A stretch of DNA of 64,000 bases from Solibacillus sp. R5-41. Its GTDB lineage: Bacteria > Bacillota > Bacilli > Bacillales_A > Planococcaceae. Positions 55,552 to 64,000 of this stretch are shown here, in pieces; the stretch's first letter is position 1; every line of letters starts with the position of its first letter. The stretch lies in contig NZ_CP024123.1 in NCBI RefSeq assembly GCF_002736105.1, forward strand, positions 2,348,001 to 2,412,000, read 5' to 3'. The translations under genes were made by a program, and so were the position numbers. The notes beneath the pieces were generated by a model. It did no database searches. It saw only the letters and a program-made list of their open reading frames with translations, and was not told the origin of the DNA.

Positions 55552-56709
55552 TTACATTTTTTTTAGTTTTTCATATTCCAGTTGTAGCTGCTCAATTCGT
55601 TTTCGTCCTTCATCACGACTACGCATCGTTTCGGCTTGAATTTGCTTCGTTTCTTCAATTCCCGCCATAATTGAGCGCCAAGTTGTTTCAATTGTCTCCA
55701 CTTTAATACTTGGACTCCCCGCTTGACGTGCAATGTTCACAGAATTTTGGCGAACATTTTCAGCATTGCGAACAAGCATTTCATTTGTACGTTTATCAAG
55801 CTCCGCCATGGACTCCGAAACTAATTTTTGACGCTGCATCGTCACGGCATGAATAAGCCCTTGCTTAAAAATAGGAATTGTCGTAACGAACGCGGAGTTA
55901 ATTTTTCCAATAAGGTGATTATTCCCTTGCTGCATAAGTCGAATTTGCGGGGCAGATTGGAACGAGACTTGCTGTGCCATTTCTAAATCATAGGCTCTTT
56001 GTTCTAGTAGTTCAATACCGCGCGTCACCGTTTCCAGCTCCATAATTGCCTCATGGTCACCCGCATCTGCTTGTGCAGAAAGTGCTGGCAATTTTTGACG
56101 CAAGTCGGTAACTTTTAGATCAATTGCTGCCACGTGCTCGCTTAATGTATGGAAATAGTTTAAGTTTTCATCATACATTTGCTCAAGCTGAATCGTGTTG
56201 CGCTTCATTTCTACTTCGTATTTTTGGATTTCCGTGTACACTGCATCGACTTCTTTATTCATCGTATCGTATTTTGAAAGGATGCGGTCCAGCTGCTCTT
56301 TACTTTTTGAAAACAGCCTCTTCAGAAAGCCTTTTTTCTCTTCTTCCTTGAAATCAACTGGGTCAAAGCGATCCATAATTTTATTTAAGTTATTTAATAG
56401 AGTTGTTGATTTTTCTAAATTGCTTTGCTTAATCGTTGCCAGCATACGGTCGGAAAACGTCGAAATGCCCTTAGCCGTTTCCTTCCCAAATTCTAATACA
56501 GCAATCTGATTTTTTACATCGATTTTTTGTGCCAATGTTTGAACGGTTGGCTGTTGTTTTAAGGCTTCTTGTCGTTGGCGAATTTGCGATAACTCCTGCT
56601 CATTCACTAAAACTTGTGGTGCGGGTGCTGGCGTTGTCACCTCGTGGATGGGCTGCTCATGTTGCTGCGTACGCTTGTCTAAATCATCAAATAATGGATT
56701 ATCTGTCAT
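55552..56709 (-). CDS. TelA-family toxic-anion resistance protein
   Basis: A 385-residue, soluble, mainly helical protein of the TelA/KlaA (DUF, PF05816) family. Recognisable parts are KGISTFSDRMLATIKQSNLE, FLKRLFSKSKEQLDRIL, a central coiled coil and the conserved QISFQSAPQIRLMQQGN-like block (here VSFQSAPQIRLMQQGN), and an end LVRNAENVRQNSVNIARQ. Members are associated with tellurite and other envelope stress and often neighbour TerD-type genes; none is seen here. GGGGG lies about 7 bases before the ATG. Confidence 0.88.
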   Translation of the reverse strand: MTDNPLFDDLDKRTQQHEQPIHEVTTPAPAPQVLVNEQELSQIRQRQEALKQQPTVQTLAQKIDVKNQIAVLEFGKETAKGISTFSDRMLATIKQSNLEKSTTLLNNLNKIMDRFDPVDFKEEEKKGFLKRLFSKSKEQLDRILSKYDTMNKEVDAVYTEIQKYEVEMKRNTIQLEQMYDENLNYFHTLSEHVAAIDLKVTDLRQKLPALSAQADAGDHEAIMELETVTRGIELLEQRAYDLEMAQQVSFQSAPQIRLMQQGNNHLIGKINSAFVTTIPIFKQGLIHAVTMQRQKLVSESMAELDKRTNEMLVRNAENVRQNSVNIARQAGSPSIKVETIETTWRSIMAGIEETKQIQAETMRSRDEGRKRIEQLQLEYEKLKKM

Positions 56710-56866
56710 CTATATCCCCCGTTCTAAATGTCTATTATATACTTACGTATTAACGTGCAAAAGGTTTCACGTTACTTACCTAAATTATAGCTCATTTACA
56801 CTCGAAATACTTGATATTCATTTGGCAATTTATCTGGGTTGAATAACAATTTGAAATATTAAAAAT

Positions 56867-56891
56867 TTAGTAGTATTATTATACTACCAAA
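56867..56891. repeat. TAGTAGTAT/ATACTACCA palindrome
   Basis: GTAGTAT and ATACTAC face each other across four bases, between telA and the second chemoreceptor gene. It could be an operator. The spacer 56710-57014 shows nothing else firm. Confidence 0.35.
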
Positions 56892-57014
56892 TCCAAAATT
56901 TTCTTATAAAATTATTCATAATGACCGAAATTTCAGTTAATTATGATAATTTGAAATTAACACTAGAAAAATTGGATTCATTTATACAACAGTTTTATAG
57001 GGAGGCGCATTTTT

Positions 57015-59009
57015 TTGAAATTATCCATTCGATGGCGAATTATTGGACTCGTTGTTGTCATCGTCATTGCGGGGCTTGGTTCATTAGCTACCATTAGCTC
57101 TGCCATTATTAAAAATAAAACAGTTGATACGGTTGTCGATCAAAGTGGTGCCCTTGTCACACAAGTATCCAATACAGTCACAACCTTTTTAAGTACGTAT
57201 GAACAAGTGCTTTACAATATGTCCCTTTCCGAGGAAGTAAAGAAATTTGCTCAAGCAGATGATCGCACGTATAAAGGAGAGGCCGACTTACTCTACAGGA
57301 AGCAGCTCGAAAATTTTGCGACAAGCTTTCCTGCTACCTCTTCTATTTATTATGCGGACGAAGAGGCTATTACAGTTTATCCACATTTTGATGAAGTCAA
57401 AAACATTCGTGCACTGACACGTTCGTGGTATCAAAAAAGTATCCACAGTCCTAATATAGTGCAATGGTCTTCACCTTATATTGATAAGGCGACAGGAAAC
57501 TATACGATTACCGCTTCCGTTGCAGTGAAAGATCGCAATAAAATTGTTGGGGTTTTAGGTGTAGATATCTTACTATCCGAAGTAACTGCGATGGTTTCAG
57601 AAATTGAATTAGGCTATGAAGGCATTCCAATCATCATTGATCCGAAAGGTGTCGCCATTGTTCATCCAACTGCAACAGGAGAAAACATTGAAGAACAAGA
57701 AGCCATTGCTAAAGTACTCGCATCTTCAGAAACAAATGATGTCGTACATGCCAAAATGGATGGGGAAAATAATACAGTTATCTTTTCGAAGATCCCTGAA
57801 ATTGGTTGGACGGTTGCCGCAGTTTATAAAGAAGCCAATCTCCATGCAACCGCTACGGACATTCAGAAAATTATTTTCTTTATAACCGCTTGCATTTTAG
57901 TCGTAACCTTTATCGTGTTGTACTTCTTTATTTCACGGATGATCAAACCGCTTTATACGCTCGGAACATTAATGGGGCGTGTATCAAATGGGGATTTGAC
58001 TGTACATATTCAGGTCAAAACACAGGATGAAATTGGTCGGCTTGCGCATCATTTTAATAATATGATCACAAATATGAAAGAAATTGTTAGTGTTGTGCAG
58101 GGCTCCTCCACGAATGTTGAAGAACGTTCGCATCACTTAAGTGCGATGGCGGAAGAAACAAACGCATCCAGCATGCTCGTTTCGCAAGCTGTTGGTGAAA
58201 TCGCCGCAAGCGCTACGGAATCTTCCGTACATGCGGAGGCTGTCACATTACAAGCTACGCAATTAGGTGCCGAAATTGATAAAATGCATGAGCAAACAAA
58301 AGCCGTTCAGCAAACAACAACAGAAATGGTGCAATTAAATACAATGGGCCAGCACAAAATGAGTGACCTCTTACAAAGCTTTGAACATTCCAAACATGAC
58401 TTACATGCCATGTCTAGAGTTGTGACGGCACTTGAAATGAAAATTACATCCATTGAATCCGTCATAGACAGCATTTCCGCTATTTCTGCCCAAACAAATT
58501 TGCTTGCGTTAAATGCCTCAATAGAAGCAGCACGCGCTGGTGATCATGGGAGAGGCTTTGCCGTTGTAGCGGATGAAGTAAGAAAACTAGCCGAACAATC
58601 CGCTGCCGCTACAGTGCAAGTGAAAGCAACAATCTCTGCGTTAGAAGGCGAATCGCATTCCGTTACGACACAAATGCATGAAATGGAACAAACCTTCGAC
58701 AAGCAAGGCATCGTTGTAGAAGAAACAACGCAAACATTTAATCAGCTGTCCAACAAAATGACGACAATCGAACACTCATTTGAATTACTTGCTAGTGAAA
58801 TTCGAGAGATGATGCATTACAAAGAAAACGTCATTTCCACAATCGAAGAAATGGCAACCAATTCACAAATCGTTGCCGCGACATGTGAAGAAGTGAGCGC
58901 TTCCTCCGATGAACAGCTACAAGCCATTCAATCTGTTGCTGAAGCCTCTGAGCAACTAAACAGTTTAAGCAATGATTTAGCCGTTGCTATTAGCCGCTTT
59001 AAACTGTAA
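57015..59009 (+). CDS. Methyl-accepting chemotaxis protein (dCache-HAMP-MCP), second copy
   Basis: A 664-residue chemoreceptor of the same overall plan as the one at 24020, but with its own sensor sequence. Helix 1 is at about 9-31, a dCache sensor ([19 protein letters not shown]) to about 275, helix 2 near 285-308, HAMP, then the signalling coiled coil with [20 protein letters not shown]. The start codon is TTG 57015 with GGGAGG 10 bases upstream. The ligand is unknown. Confidence 0.9.
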   Translation: MKLSIRWRIIGLVVVIVIAGLGSLATISSAIIKNKTVDTVVDQSGALVTQVSNTVTTFLSTYEQVLYNMSLSEEVKKFAQADDRTYKGEADLLYRKQLENFATSFPATSSIYYADEEAITVYPHFDEVKNIRALTRSWYQKSIHSPNIVQWSSPYIDKATGNYTITASVAVKDRNKIVGVLGVDILLSEVTAMVSEIELGYEGIPIIIDPKGVAIVHPTATGENIEEQEAIAKVLASSETNDVVHAKMDGENNTVIFSKIPEIGWTVAAVYKEANLHATATDIQKIIFFITACILVVTFIVLYFFISRMIKPLYTLGTLMGRVSNGDLTVHIQVKTQDEIGRLAHHFNNMITNMKEIVSVVQGSSTNVEERSHHLSAMAEETNASSMLVSQAVGEIAASATESSVHAEAVTLQATQLGAEIDKMHEQTKAVQQTTTEMVQLNTMGQHKMSDLLQSFEHSKHDLHAMSRVVTALEMKITSIESVIDSISAISAQTNLLALNASIEAARAGDHGRGFAVVADEVRKLAEQSAAATVQVKATISALEGESHSVTTQMHEMEQTFDKQGIVVEETTQTFNQLSNKMTTIEHSFELLASEIREMMHYKENVISTIEEMATNSQIVAATCEEVSASSDEQLQAIQSVAEASEQLNSLSNDLAVAISRFKL

Positions 59010-59020
59010 TCGAATATTAT

Positions 59021-59072
59021 AAAACGCGTTCGACTGGTAGGAGCTGCCCTACCTATTCGAACGCGTTTTTTG
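59021..59072 (+). terminator. Terminator of the second chemoreceptor gene
   Basis: AAAACGCGTTCGA pairs with TCGAACGCGTTTTTT, with an inner GGTAG..CTACC stem. The spacer 59073-59285 shows no gene. Confidence 0.9.
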
Positions 59073-59285
59073 TATGGAATATGAGGCGATCTGTTTCGAT
59101 TCACGACAAAAAAAAGAATGCCCTTTTTATGCGCGAAAGGACATCTTTTCAAGTCTACTATTGGGGGAGAGACCTATAACTCATAAGCTTCTCATATGAG
59201 TATATTTATAGGATACCCGGAAATCTGAAATTGAAACTTCTATTTGTGACAAATTAACTTTTTGGTGAAAATTATTAATGGTGAC

Positions 59286-59786
59286 CTATAATTTCAAGTT
59301 TGGGGAAGATTTCATTAAATAACCTTCCCCTACTAACAGCCTAATTATTTGCTGGGACATTTCTTTTGTGGGTTCAACTTGTTTATATGTACTTTTTGTC
59401 TGAAGGAGCCAGTTGAATGAAATCACCTGATTTGAATTAATTCGCCCTTCGTTAAAAAATAATAATCCAATGTTCACCTTATCCTCTAAATTTAATGAAA
59501 TATTGAAACCACCCCCACAACAGATTCGACCATTTTTTGAAGCATTCTTTTGGGTTCGGACATATTTAAAAGAAAAGCGTGGCAAACAACAATATCATAC
59601 TTACGCTCAATTTCTATCTCATTTATATCAGCTACAAAGAATTCAGCTTCATAATTCAGATTACGAAAAAGTTCTCTCCCCTTATTAATAAGCTTTTGCC
59701 CTTTGTTCTATTCCTGTGTATTTTGAACCGGTTGGTAGTAAAGCTAATAATTCAAGTCCTAAATAGCTTTGAATTTGAGCATTTTT
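59286..59786 (-). pseudogene. Methyltransferase-like gene broken by two frameshifts
   Basis: Three consecutive minus-strand frames join into one methyltransferase-like protein: LALLPTGSKYTGIEQRAKAY (frame ends at a TAA near 59690), then GRELFRNLNYEAEFFVADIN and YDIVVCHAFLLNMSEPKRML in the next frame (ending near 59500), then FNISLNLEDKVNIGLLFFNE to the stop at 59286. The GIEQ, ADIN and DIVVCHAFLLN segments fit the strand-2, strand-3 and strand-4 positions of SAM methyltransferases. Motif I and the start are lost upstream of 59786. Confidence 0.65.
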
Positions 59787-60164
59787 CTAGATTTAAATAG
59801 TCACCCTTTTAGATGAAAAGTGATATATATATCTAAATTTTCTAAAATTTTAATATCAAATAAATTTTCTTGTCGTATAATTGAACTAAAGTATTCCCCT
59901 TCCTGTTTATGTCATCACGCACATTACATAATTTTAGGAAGCGCTCTGTCTTCTTGTCATTTTAAATTAAGAGTTTCATGGGCTCAGACAAATAAAAGGA
60001 TGTGAATGACTAATTCTTCAGTATTCGGACAATCGAATTATCTCGCTTGTTTTCAAGGTACAGTGTAATTTCCTTATGAATACATCTACCAGCACTACTA
60101 CATCGCTTGAAAAAATACAAGAATGATTTTGATAGGTATTGATTAATATACGAGGAGAATAACG

Positions 60165-61070
60165 ATGAACTTTGAACAATTACAATATATTGTTGAAGTC
60201 GCAAAACACAACTCTATTTCTATTGCAGCGCAGAATCTTCATGTGACTCAATCTGGAGTTAGCCAGTCCATTTCAAGTTTAGAAAAGGAATTAGGGTTAA
60301 AGATTTTACATCGTTCACGAGGGCAAGGTGCTGTTCCGACGGAAGAAGGTAGAATCATCTTGAAACAAGCTTATGAGGTACTTAAAAGGTTTGAAGAAAT
60401 TAGAGATACGGCGCACTCAATCAATTTTTCTAAAATAGGAACGCTAAAAGTAGCTTCAATACCGGGATTTACTAATGTTCTCATAAAAACTCTAGGTGCA
60501 TTTAAACTTGATTACCCGCAAGTTAATATTGAAATAAACGAAAAAAGCGTTACCGCTGTGATTGAAGATGTTCGCCAGCATAAGACCGATTTTGGATTAA
60601 TTGCATATTCTCCTGATTGGAACATCAACATGGAAGGAATCGTTTTTGAATCTCTCCTGGAAGGCAAGCAGAAAGTCTATGTTTGTAAGCATTCACCGTT
60701 AGCATTTAAGAAAACTATCACACCACAAGAGATTCTTGATCAAACTCTCGTTACCTATTACGGTGAATTTATGCAACATTTTGTACATGACTTTTTCACG
60801 AAATATGCACCATTGAAAATTTTATTTACTGCAAATAATATTGACGGCATACTTCAAGCTATCAACGAAAATTTAGCGATTACAATGGCACCTGATTTCA
60901 TAATGAAAAATTATCCCTCAGTCTTGAATGGCGATATCATTCCGATTGAATTGATTAATCACGGAGCTGTAAATATTTCATTTGGGCTAGTAATATCTGA
61001 AGACAAACATTTGTCGAATCTCCCTAACAAGTATATTCAATATATGAAATCCGAGATCATGAAATTTTAA
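60165..61070 (+). CDS. LysR-family transcriptional regulator
   Basis: A 301-residue regulator. The N-terminal winged helix is classical (MNFEQLQYIVEVAKHNSISIAAQNLHVTQSGVSQSIS), with a linker helix and a C-terminal periplasmic-binding-type effector domain starting near residue 90. GAGGAG precedes the ATG by about 8 bases. LysR regulators often control a divergent neighbour, but upstream (59787-60164) there is only a gene-free, AT-rich stretch after a pseudogene. The target and effector are unknown. Confidence 0.9.
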   Translation: MNFEQLQYIVEVAKHNSISIAAQNLHVTQSGVSQSISSLEKELGLKILHRSRGQGAVPTEEGRIILKQAYEVLKRFEEIRDTAHSINFSKIGTLKVASIPGFTNVLIKTLGAFKLDYPQVNIEINEKSVTAVIEDVRQHKTDFGLIAYSPDWNINMEGIVFESLLEGKQKVYVCKHSPLAFKKTITPQEILDQTLVTYYGEFMQHFVHDFFTKYAPLKILFTANNIDGILQAINENLAITMAPDFIMKNYPSVLNGDIIPIELINHGAVNISFGLVISEDKHLSNLPNKYIQYMKSEIMKF

Positions 61071-61172
61071 GACACAAAAAAAGAAGCTGCTTCGACTTTC
61101 GTAGAAGCTATGTTCTTTTCATTTTTGAATCGATTAGGTCGAACAAATTAAAAGCTACATGTGTCGGCCATA

Positions 61173-61219
61173 AAAAAGAGAAGTATTTCGCCACACACGA
61201 GCGATGTACTTCTCTTTTA
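61173..61219 (-). terminator. Terminator of the cupin gene
   Basis: AAAGAGAAGTA pairs with TACTTCTCTTT, with an inner CG-rich stem, 12 bases after the cupin stop on the minus strand. It also faces the convergent LysR gene. Confidence 0.85.
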
Positions 61220-61230
61220 TACAAATTGAA

Positions 61231-61701
61231 TTAATAGAATCGAGTCACATCAATAGGTGTAATGCCTTCAGCAGCACAATGATCATGGTATTTTTGCAAG
61301 AATGATTGCCAATTATCTCTAGCAATAATATCTCCATTCTCATTCAAATAGTCTAATGTTGCCTCAGTAATATTTAACGTAATAACTTCCTCATCTCCTA
61401 CTGATTCAGGAGTATGTGTGGATGCGGCAGGTTCATAAACAACATCACCAGCTTTAGAAACCCAAGAGTCCTCTATATATCTCCATGAGCCTTGAACCGT
61501 ATACACAATAACTGTGCCAGAATGGAAATGAGTAGGAAGCTTTGTACCCGCTGGAACTTTTAACAGTGTGATTGATTGTCCTGTTACTGGGTTAGCCTTT
61601 AATAATTTAAAATGAGCCACTCCAAAATACGGAATCCATGGTAAATCATCTGGACAAATATTACTTGCATTATACACTTCTACCACTTTTGCATTATTCA
61701 T
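61231..61701 (-). CDS. Cupin-domain protein (dihydroxyacetophenone-dioxygenase/ChrR-like)
   Basis: A 156-residue single cupin. The metal site is seen in LPTHFHSGTVIVYTVQGSW (His, His and a later residue) and AGDVVYEPAASTHTPES (His). It resembles the 2,4'-dihydroxyacetophenone dioxygenase-like cupins, many of which are uncharacterised. The start is ATG 61701 with AGAGGGG about 6 bases upstream. It is a single gene convergent with the LysR regulator. Confidence 0.8.
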   Translation of the reverse strand: MNNAKVVEVYNASNICPDDLPWIPYFGVAHFKLLKANPVTGQSITLLKVPAGTKLPTHFHSGTVIVYTVQGSWRYIEDSWVSKAGDVVYEPAASTHTPESVGDEEVITLNITEATLDYLNENGDIIARDNWQSFLQKYHDHCAAEGITPIDVTRFY

Positions 61702-62017
61702 TGAAATCCCCTCTTCCAAAGTAATTTTTTAAATTCGCATATTGATGATTTTCATTCTAGTTAGCTTATTAGCCTTTACGAACTTCGTGTTTTCAGTATA
61801 TTCAGAATAATAAACGTAATCAAATTAAAATTTTTAATATGCAATTCAATTTCATTAATATGTATAGGCCGCTCATTCTCCGCCTTCGATTTACCTATTT
61901 AACGCTAAATGGGGATTTCAAAATATTAAAGCAGTACTCAAAAACAAGTCAGCAATTCATAATATTTTAGAATGAGTTGTATAGGAATATTATAAAATTT
62001 AGTAATTTACCAAAATA

Positions 62018-62048
62018 AAACAACTTTTTCCACACCTCAATCGTCTCA
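62018..62048 (+). promoter_or_regulatory. ECF-type promoter of the sigma-factor operon
   Basis: AAAACAACTTTTT, about 17 bases from AAC to CGTCTCA: the -35 AAC-rich and -10 CGTC pattern of ECF sigma promoters. It lies 30 bases before the ribosome site of the sigma gene, so autoregulation is likely. The rest of 61720-62017 shows no gene. Confidence 0.6.
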
Positions 62049-62078
62049 TAAGTGAGTGACAATTAATGGGGGCTCAAA

Positions 62079-62570
62079 ATGAAAAAGAAACATCCGTTTG
62101 AAGCTATTGAAGAAATTTATTTAGCTTACTATCCATATTTAAAAAATTATTTGCTCAAACTCACCATAAATGAAGATATAGCCAACGATATTATTCAAGA
62201 GCTTTTTTCCAAAATACTAAAAGATCCTTCAAGAATTTCGCAAGTTCAGCATATGAAAAGCTGGTTAACAAAGGCCAGCAAAAATACATTGCTCGATTAT
62301 TATAAAAAAAAGAAACCCGAACTGTTCCAGGATGAAAATCTAATTGAGGACTTATTGGTAAATTATCAAACACCTGAATCTAAGGCTGTAATAAATGCTC
62401 AAATCGAAGCGGCTTTAAAGGATTTGTCAAAAAGAGATAGATCCATTTTATTGGCAAAATTTTATTATGGATACAACTATGAAGAAATTAGTGAACTTTT
62501 AAACATCTCGATTACAACAATAAAGTCTACGGTTTTTAGGATTAGAAAACAGATGGCTAAAAGAGGGTGA
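62079..62570 (+). CDS. ECF-type RNA polymerase sigma factor
   Basis: A 163-residue sigma-70 family protein with region 2 (YYPYLKNYLLKLTINEDIANDIIQ, WLTKASKNTLLDYYKK) and region 4 (LSKRDRSILLAKFYYGYNYEEISELLNISITTIKST, an HTH). It lacks regions 1 and 3, as ECF sigmas do. GGGGGC lies 7 bases before the ATG. A zinc-finger-type anti-sigma follows after four bases, then a membrane protein, and an ECF-type promoter precedes it. Confidence 0.92.
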   Translation: MKKKHPFEAIEEIYLAYYPYLKNYLLKLTINEDIANDIIQELFSKILKDPSRISQVQHMKSWLTKASKNTLLDYYKKKKPELFQDENLIEDLLVNYQTPESKAVINAQIEAALKDLSKRDRSILLAKFYYGYNYEEISELLNISITTIKSTVFRIRKQMAKRG

Positions 62571-62574
62571 GAAT

Positions 62575-63066
62575 ATGAAGGAATTCGAAAAAATCCATAT
62601 TCTTTCACAGGAGCTAATTCCTGTGTTTGATGAATTAGAAGACGCATCGAAGAACATTATTTTGGAGCATATTGAAATTTGTAAGAACTGCCATTCTCTT
62701 TATGTAAATCAATTAAATGATGAAGATTATTCTATTCCTGTGCAAGACAAAGAGCAAATTGAAATGAAGCCTTTAAAAAAATTAGTGCAATTTAACCGGA
62801 GTCTTAAAGGAATGCTTTTTGTTATTCGAGGTGCATTATTGTTTTTCATTTTAGGTATTAGTTTTATTTTTTATAATTGGGAATTATCTAGTGATGCAGC
62901 GGTGGAATTTATAAAGAATACCCTCTTCCTTTTCTATTTCCCGAGTACTATTTTTTTGAATTTATTTACGTTGGTTTTTTTTAATCAGAAATGGGTTTGG
63001 CTAGCTATTTTATTCGACTTAATCATTATTTTATTTTTAGATACTTTCATATCTATATTGATCTAA
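62575..63066 (+). CDS. Membrane anti-sigma factor with HxxxCxxC motif
   Basis: A 163-residue protein: an N-terminal anti-sigma domain with HIEICKNCHSLY (His-x3-Cys-x2-Cys, the zinc-binding anti-sigma motif) followed by three membrane helices from about residue 80. It should hold the ECF factor at the membrane until a signal is received. It starts 4 bases after the sigma gene. The ribosome site AGGGTGAG lies in the end of the sigma gene. Confidence 0.85.
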   Translation: MKEFEKIHILSQELIPVFDELEDASKNIILEHIEICKNCHSLYVNQLNDEDYSIPVQDKEQIEMKPLKKLVQFNRSLKGMLFVIRGALLFFILGISFIFYNWELSSDAAVEFIKNTLFLFYFPSTIFLNLFTLVFFNQKWVWLAILFDLIIILFLDTFISILI

Positions 63067-63085
63067 ATAAACGGAGGTGACGAAA

Positions 63086-63751
63086 TTGGCTACAATTATT
63101 ATTTTTGGCTTTTTTATTGGTATCTTAATTTTTCTTTTTTCATTTGCTATTTCAAAAATTAATGGCCATTACTATTTAGCCCCTCTTGTAACTTTTGCTA
63201 TTGCTATATTTGTTGTTTTTTATAGCATTTTTAAAGTGGGTGGCTTTGAAGGAATGGGTTATGGCATTATAGGTGTAAGTATTTTTGTGGTAGCAGTTAT
63301 AGGCACTTTAATACTTCCATTAATAGTTAAGCAAATTGATAAAAACGGGTTAAACAAGTTCGACAAATCGATTTTAATTATCTCACCATTCCTATTATTT
63401 GCTTCTATAATATGGGTAATTAACTACGATGATGGATACTGGGTAATCAGTGAAGGTTTTATTGAGGAGAACAAGTATACAGCAGCGGGTTACTATACAA
63501 CCACCACAATATCCGAGGGGATGAAAAAAGTTAAAATACAATTAGGTGAAGCGTACGAAGGAAAGCAAATACTTGTAGAAAAGGTTAAAACCATTGGTAA
63601 CACAGAAGTGATTATTAAAATTATTGATGGTGGGAAACCACAAAAAATGCCTTTTATTGAAATAGGATTACAAACGATTGTTGAACCATTTGTTGTTAAA
63701 ACGACAGACGGCGAAATCATTGAGTCGGTCATTAATGTACCGACGAAATGA
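63086..63751 (+). CDS. Membrane protein of the ECF operon
   Basis: A 221-residue protein with about five membrane helices (to residue 120) and an outside C-terminal domain with a beta-rich end (VKTTDGEIIESVINVP). No family recognised. The start is TTG 63086 with GGAGG 8 bases upstream; a GTG at 63077 overlaps the ribosome site and is rejected. It is the third gene of the sigma/anti-sigma operon and is probably its target or a co-regulator. Confidence 0.7.
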   Translation: MATIIIFGFFIGILIFLFSFAISKINGHYYLAPLVTFAIAIFVVFYSIFKVGGFEGMGYGIIGVSIFVVAVIGTLILPLIVKQIDKNGLNKFDKSILIISPFLLFASIIWVINYDDGYWVISEGFIEENKYTAAGYYTTTTISEGMKKVKIQLGEAYEGKQILVEKVKTIGNTEVIIKIIDGGKPQKMPFIEIGLQTIVEPFVVKTTDGEIIESVINVPTK

Positions 63752-63781
63752 CTTTTCCTACGTGTATCCATTTAGAATTTC

Positions 63782-63874
63782 ATGCCAGGTACAGTTACCA
63801 TTGATTTCATAAAAACACTTTTCCTCTTACTTTGCAATATTAGGAGAATTCATCTTTGATTTTGTACCTGGCAT
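63782..63874. repeat. ATGCCAGGTAC/GTACCTGGCAT long inverted repeat
   Basis: Perfect 11-bp arms at 63782-63792 and 63864-63874, separated by about 71 bases, between the ECF operon and ribH. The same arms occur, 22 bases apart, at 45110-45153. A transcript could fold into a long hairpin; no T run follows. Confidence 0.65.
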
Positions 63875-63895
63875 GTCATTAATCATATTTCAAAA

Positions 63896-64000
63896 CTAAA
63901 ACATTCTATTTAAATTCGCCATTTCAATAGCCGAAATTGCACTGTCATATCCTTTATTCCCTGCTTTAGTTCCAGCGCGTTCAATCGCTTGCTCGATATT
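63896..64000 (-). CDS. ribH: 6,7-dimethyl-8-ribityllumazine synthase, C-terminal end
   Basis: The last 34 codons of the gene, cut by the right edge. [20 protein letters not shown] followed by [11 protein letters not shown] is the characteristic end of RibH, which makes the riboflavin precursor lumazine. The other rib genes, if linked, would lie beyond the window. Confidence 0.9.
   Translation of the reverse strand, partial: NIEQAIERAGTKAGNKGYDSAISAIEMANLNRMF

Noticed and set aside
60010-60204. 64-codon minus-strand frame overlapping the LysR start
   Set aside because: Overlaps a clear gene on the other strand, has no ribosome site and a composition of AT-rich non-coding DNA.

Overview
The window is 64 kb of low-GC Firmicute DNA. 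Strong AGGAGG ribosome sites, frequent TTG and GTG starts, T-box leaders, fosB, a TatA/TatC pair of the Bacillus type and a collagen-like spore-surface (BclB-type) protein all point to an endospore-forming member of the Bacillales. The Lysinibacillus/Solibacillus (Planococcaceae) group is my best guess, from general gene style only. No rRNA, tRNA, CRISPR array, transposase or prophage was found. Both ends cut genes: a CsoR-type repressor on the left and ribH on the right.

Layout. 1-8.4 kb: housekeeping and accessory enzymes (pgeF, YdcF-like, LLM oxidoreductase, serine hydrolase, GNAT) ending in a T-box-controlled proS. 8.5-13.5 kb: an MFS exporter, a decayed stretch with several pseudogenes, the first copy of a cysteine-rich two-gene cassette, and a DUF418 protein. 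14-20.4 kb: an iron-type alcohol dehydrogenase, a GDPD enzyme, two glycosyltransferases and two nucleotide-sugar enzymes. 20.4-23.2 kb: a tandem duplication carrying two more copies of the cysteine-rich cassette. 23.5-31.8 kb: DUF3889 protein, chemoreceptor, VOC protein, a TPR glycosyltransferase and an 898-residue collagen-like protein. 32-41.6 kb: small enzymes, a membrane glucosaminidase, fosB, T-box-controlled leuA, and an unknown coiled-coil membrane protein paired with a methyltransferase. 41.9-48.6 kb: a secreted repeat protein, HxlR/nitroreductase pair, two-component system, lipoprotein and sirtuin. 48.9-52.2 kb: a Tat-dependent copper oxidase, a ZIP transporter and their own TatA/TatC. 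52.6-64 kb: pseudogenes, esterase, TelA, second chemoreceptor, LysR regulator, cupin, an ECF sigma/anti-sigma operon and ribH.

The most interesting material is the spore-surface-like region. Three copies of a 208-residue protein with 13 conserved cysteines are each followed by a short peptide gene; two of the peptides are intact and carry a CGCG motif. Each copy is preceded by the same promoter-like block, ATA-N16-CATAnnnT, which fits mother-cell sigma-E/sigma-K promoters. They lie near sugar-modifying genes and the collagen-like protein, whose N-terminus is itself cysteine-rich. I infer a disulfide-linked spore-coat or exosporium module.

Two further proposals: a self-contained metal-oxidation and uptake operon (copper oxidase, ZIP, TatA, TatC) with a Fur-like box, and an OmpR-type regulon marked by identical 11-bp-spaced TGTTAA repeats at three places. 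Many intergenic spaces hold dispersed hairpins and palindromes, and at least eight genes or gene pieces are decayed.
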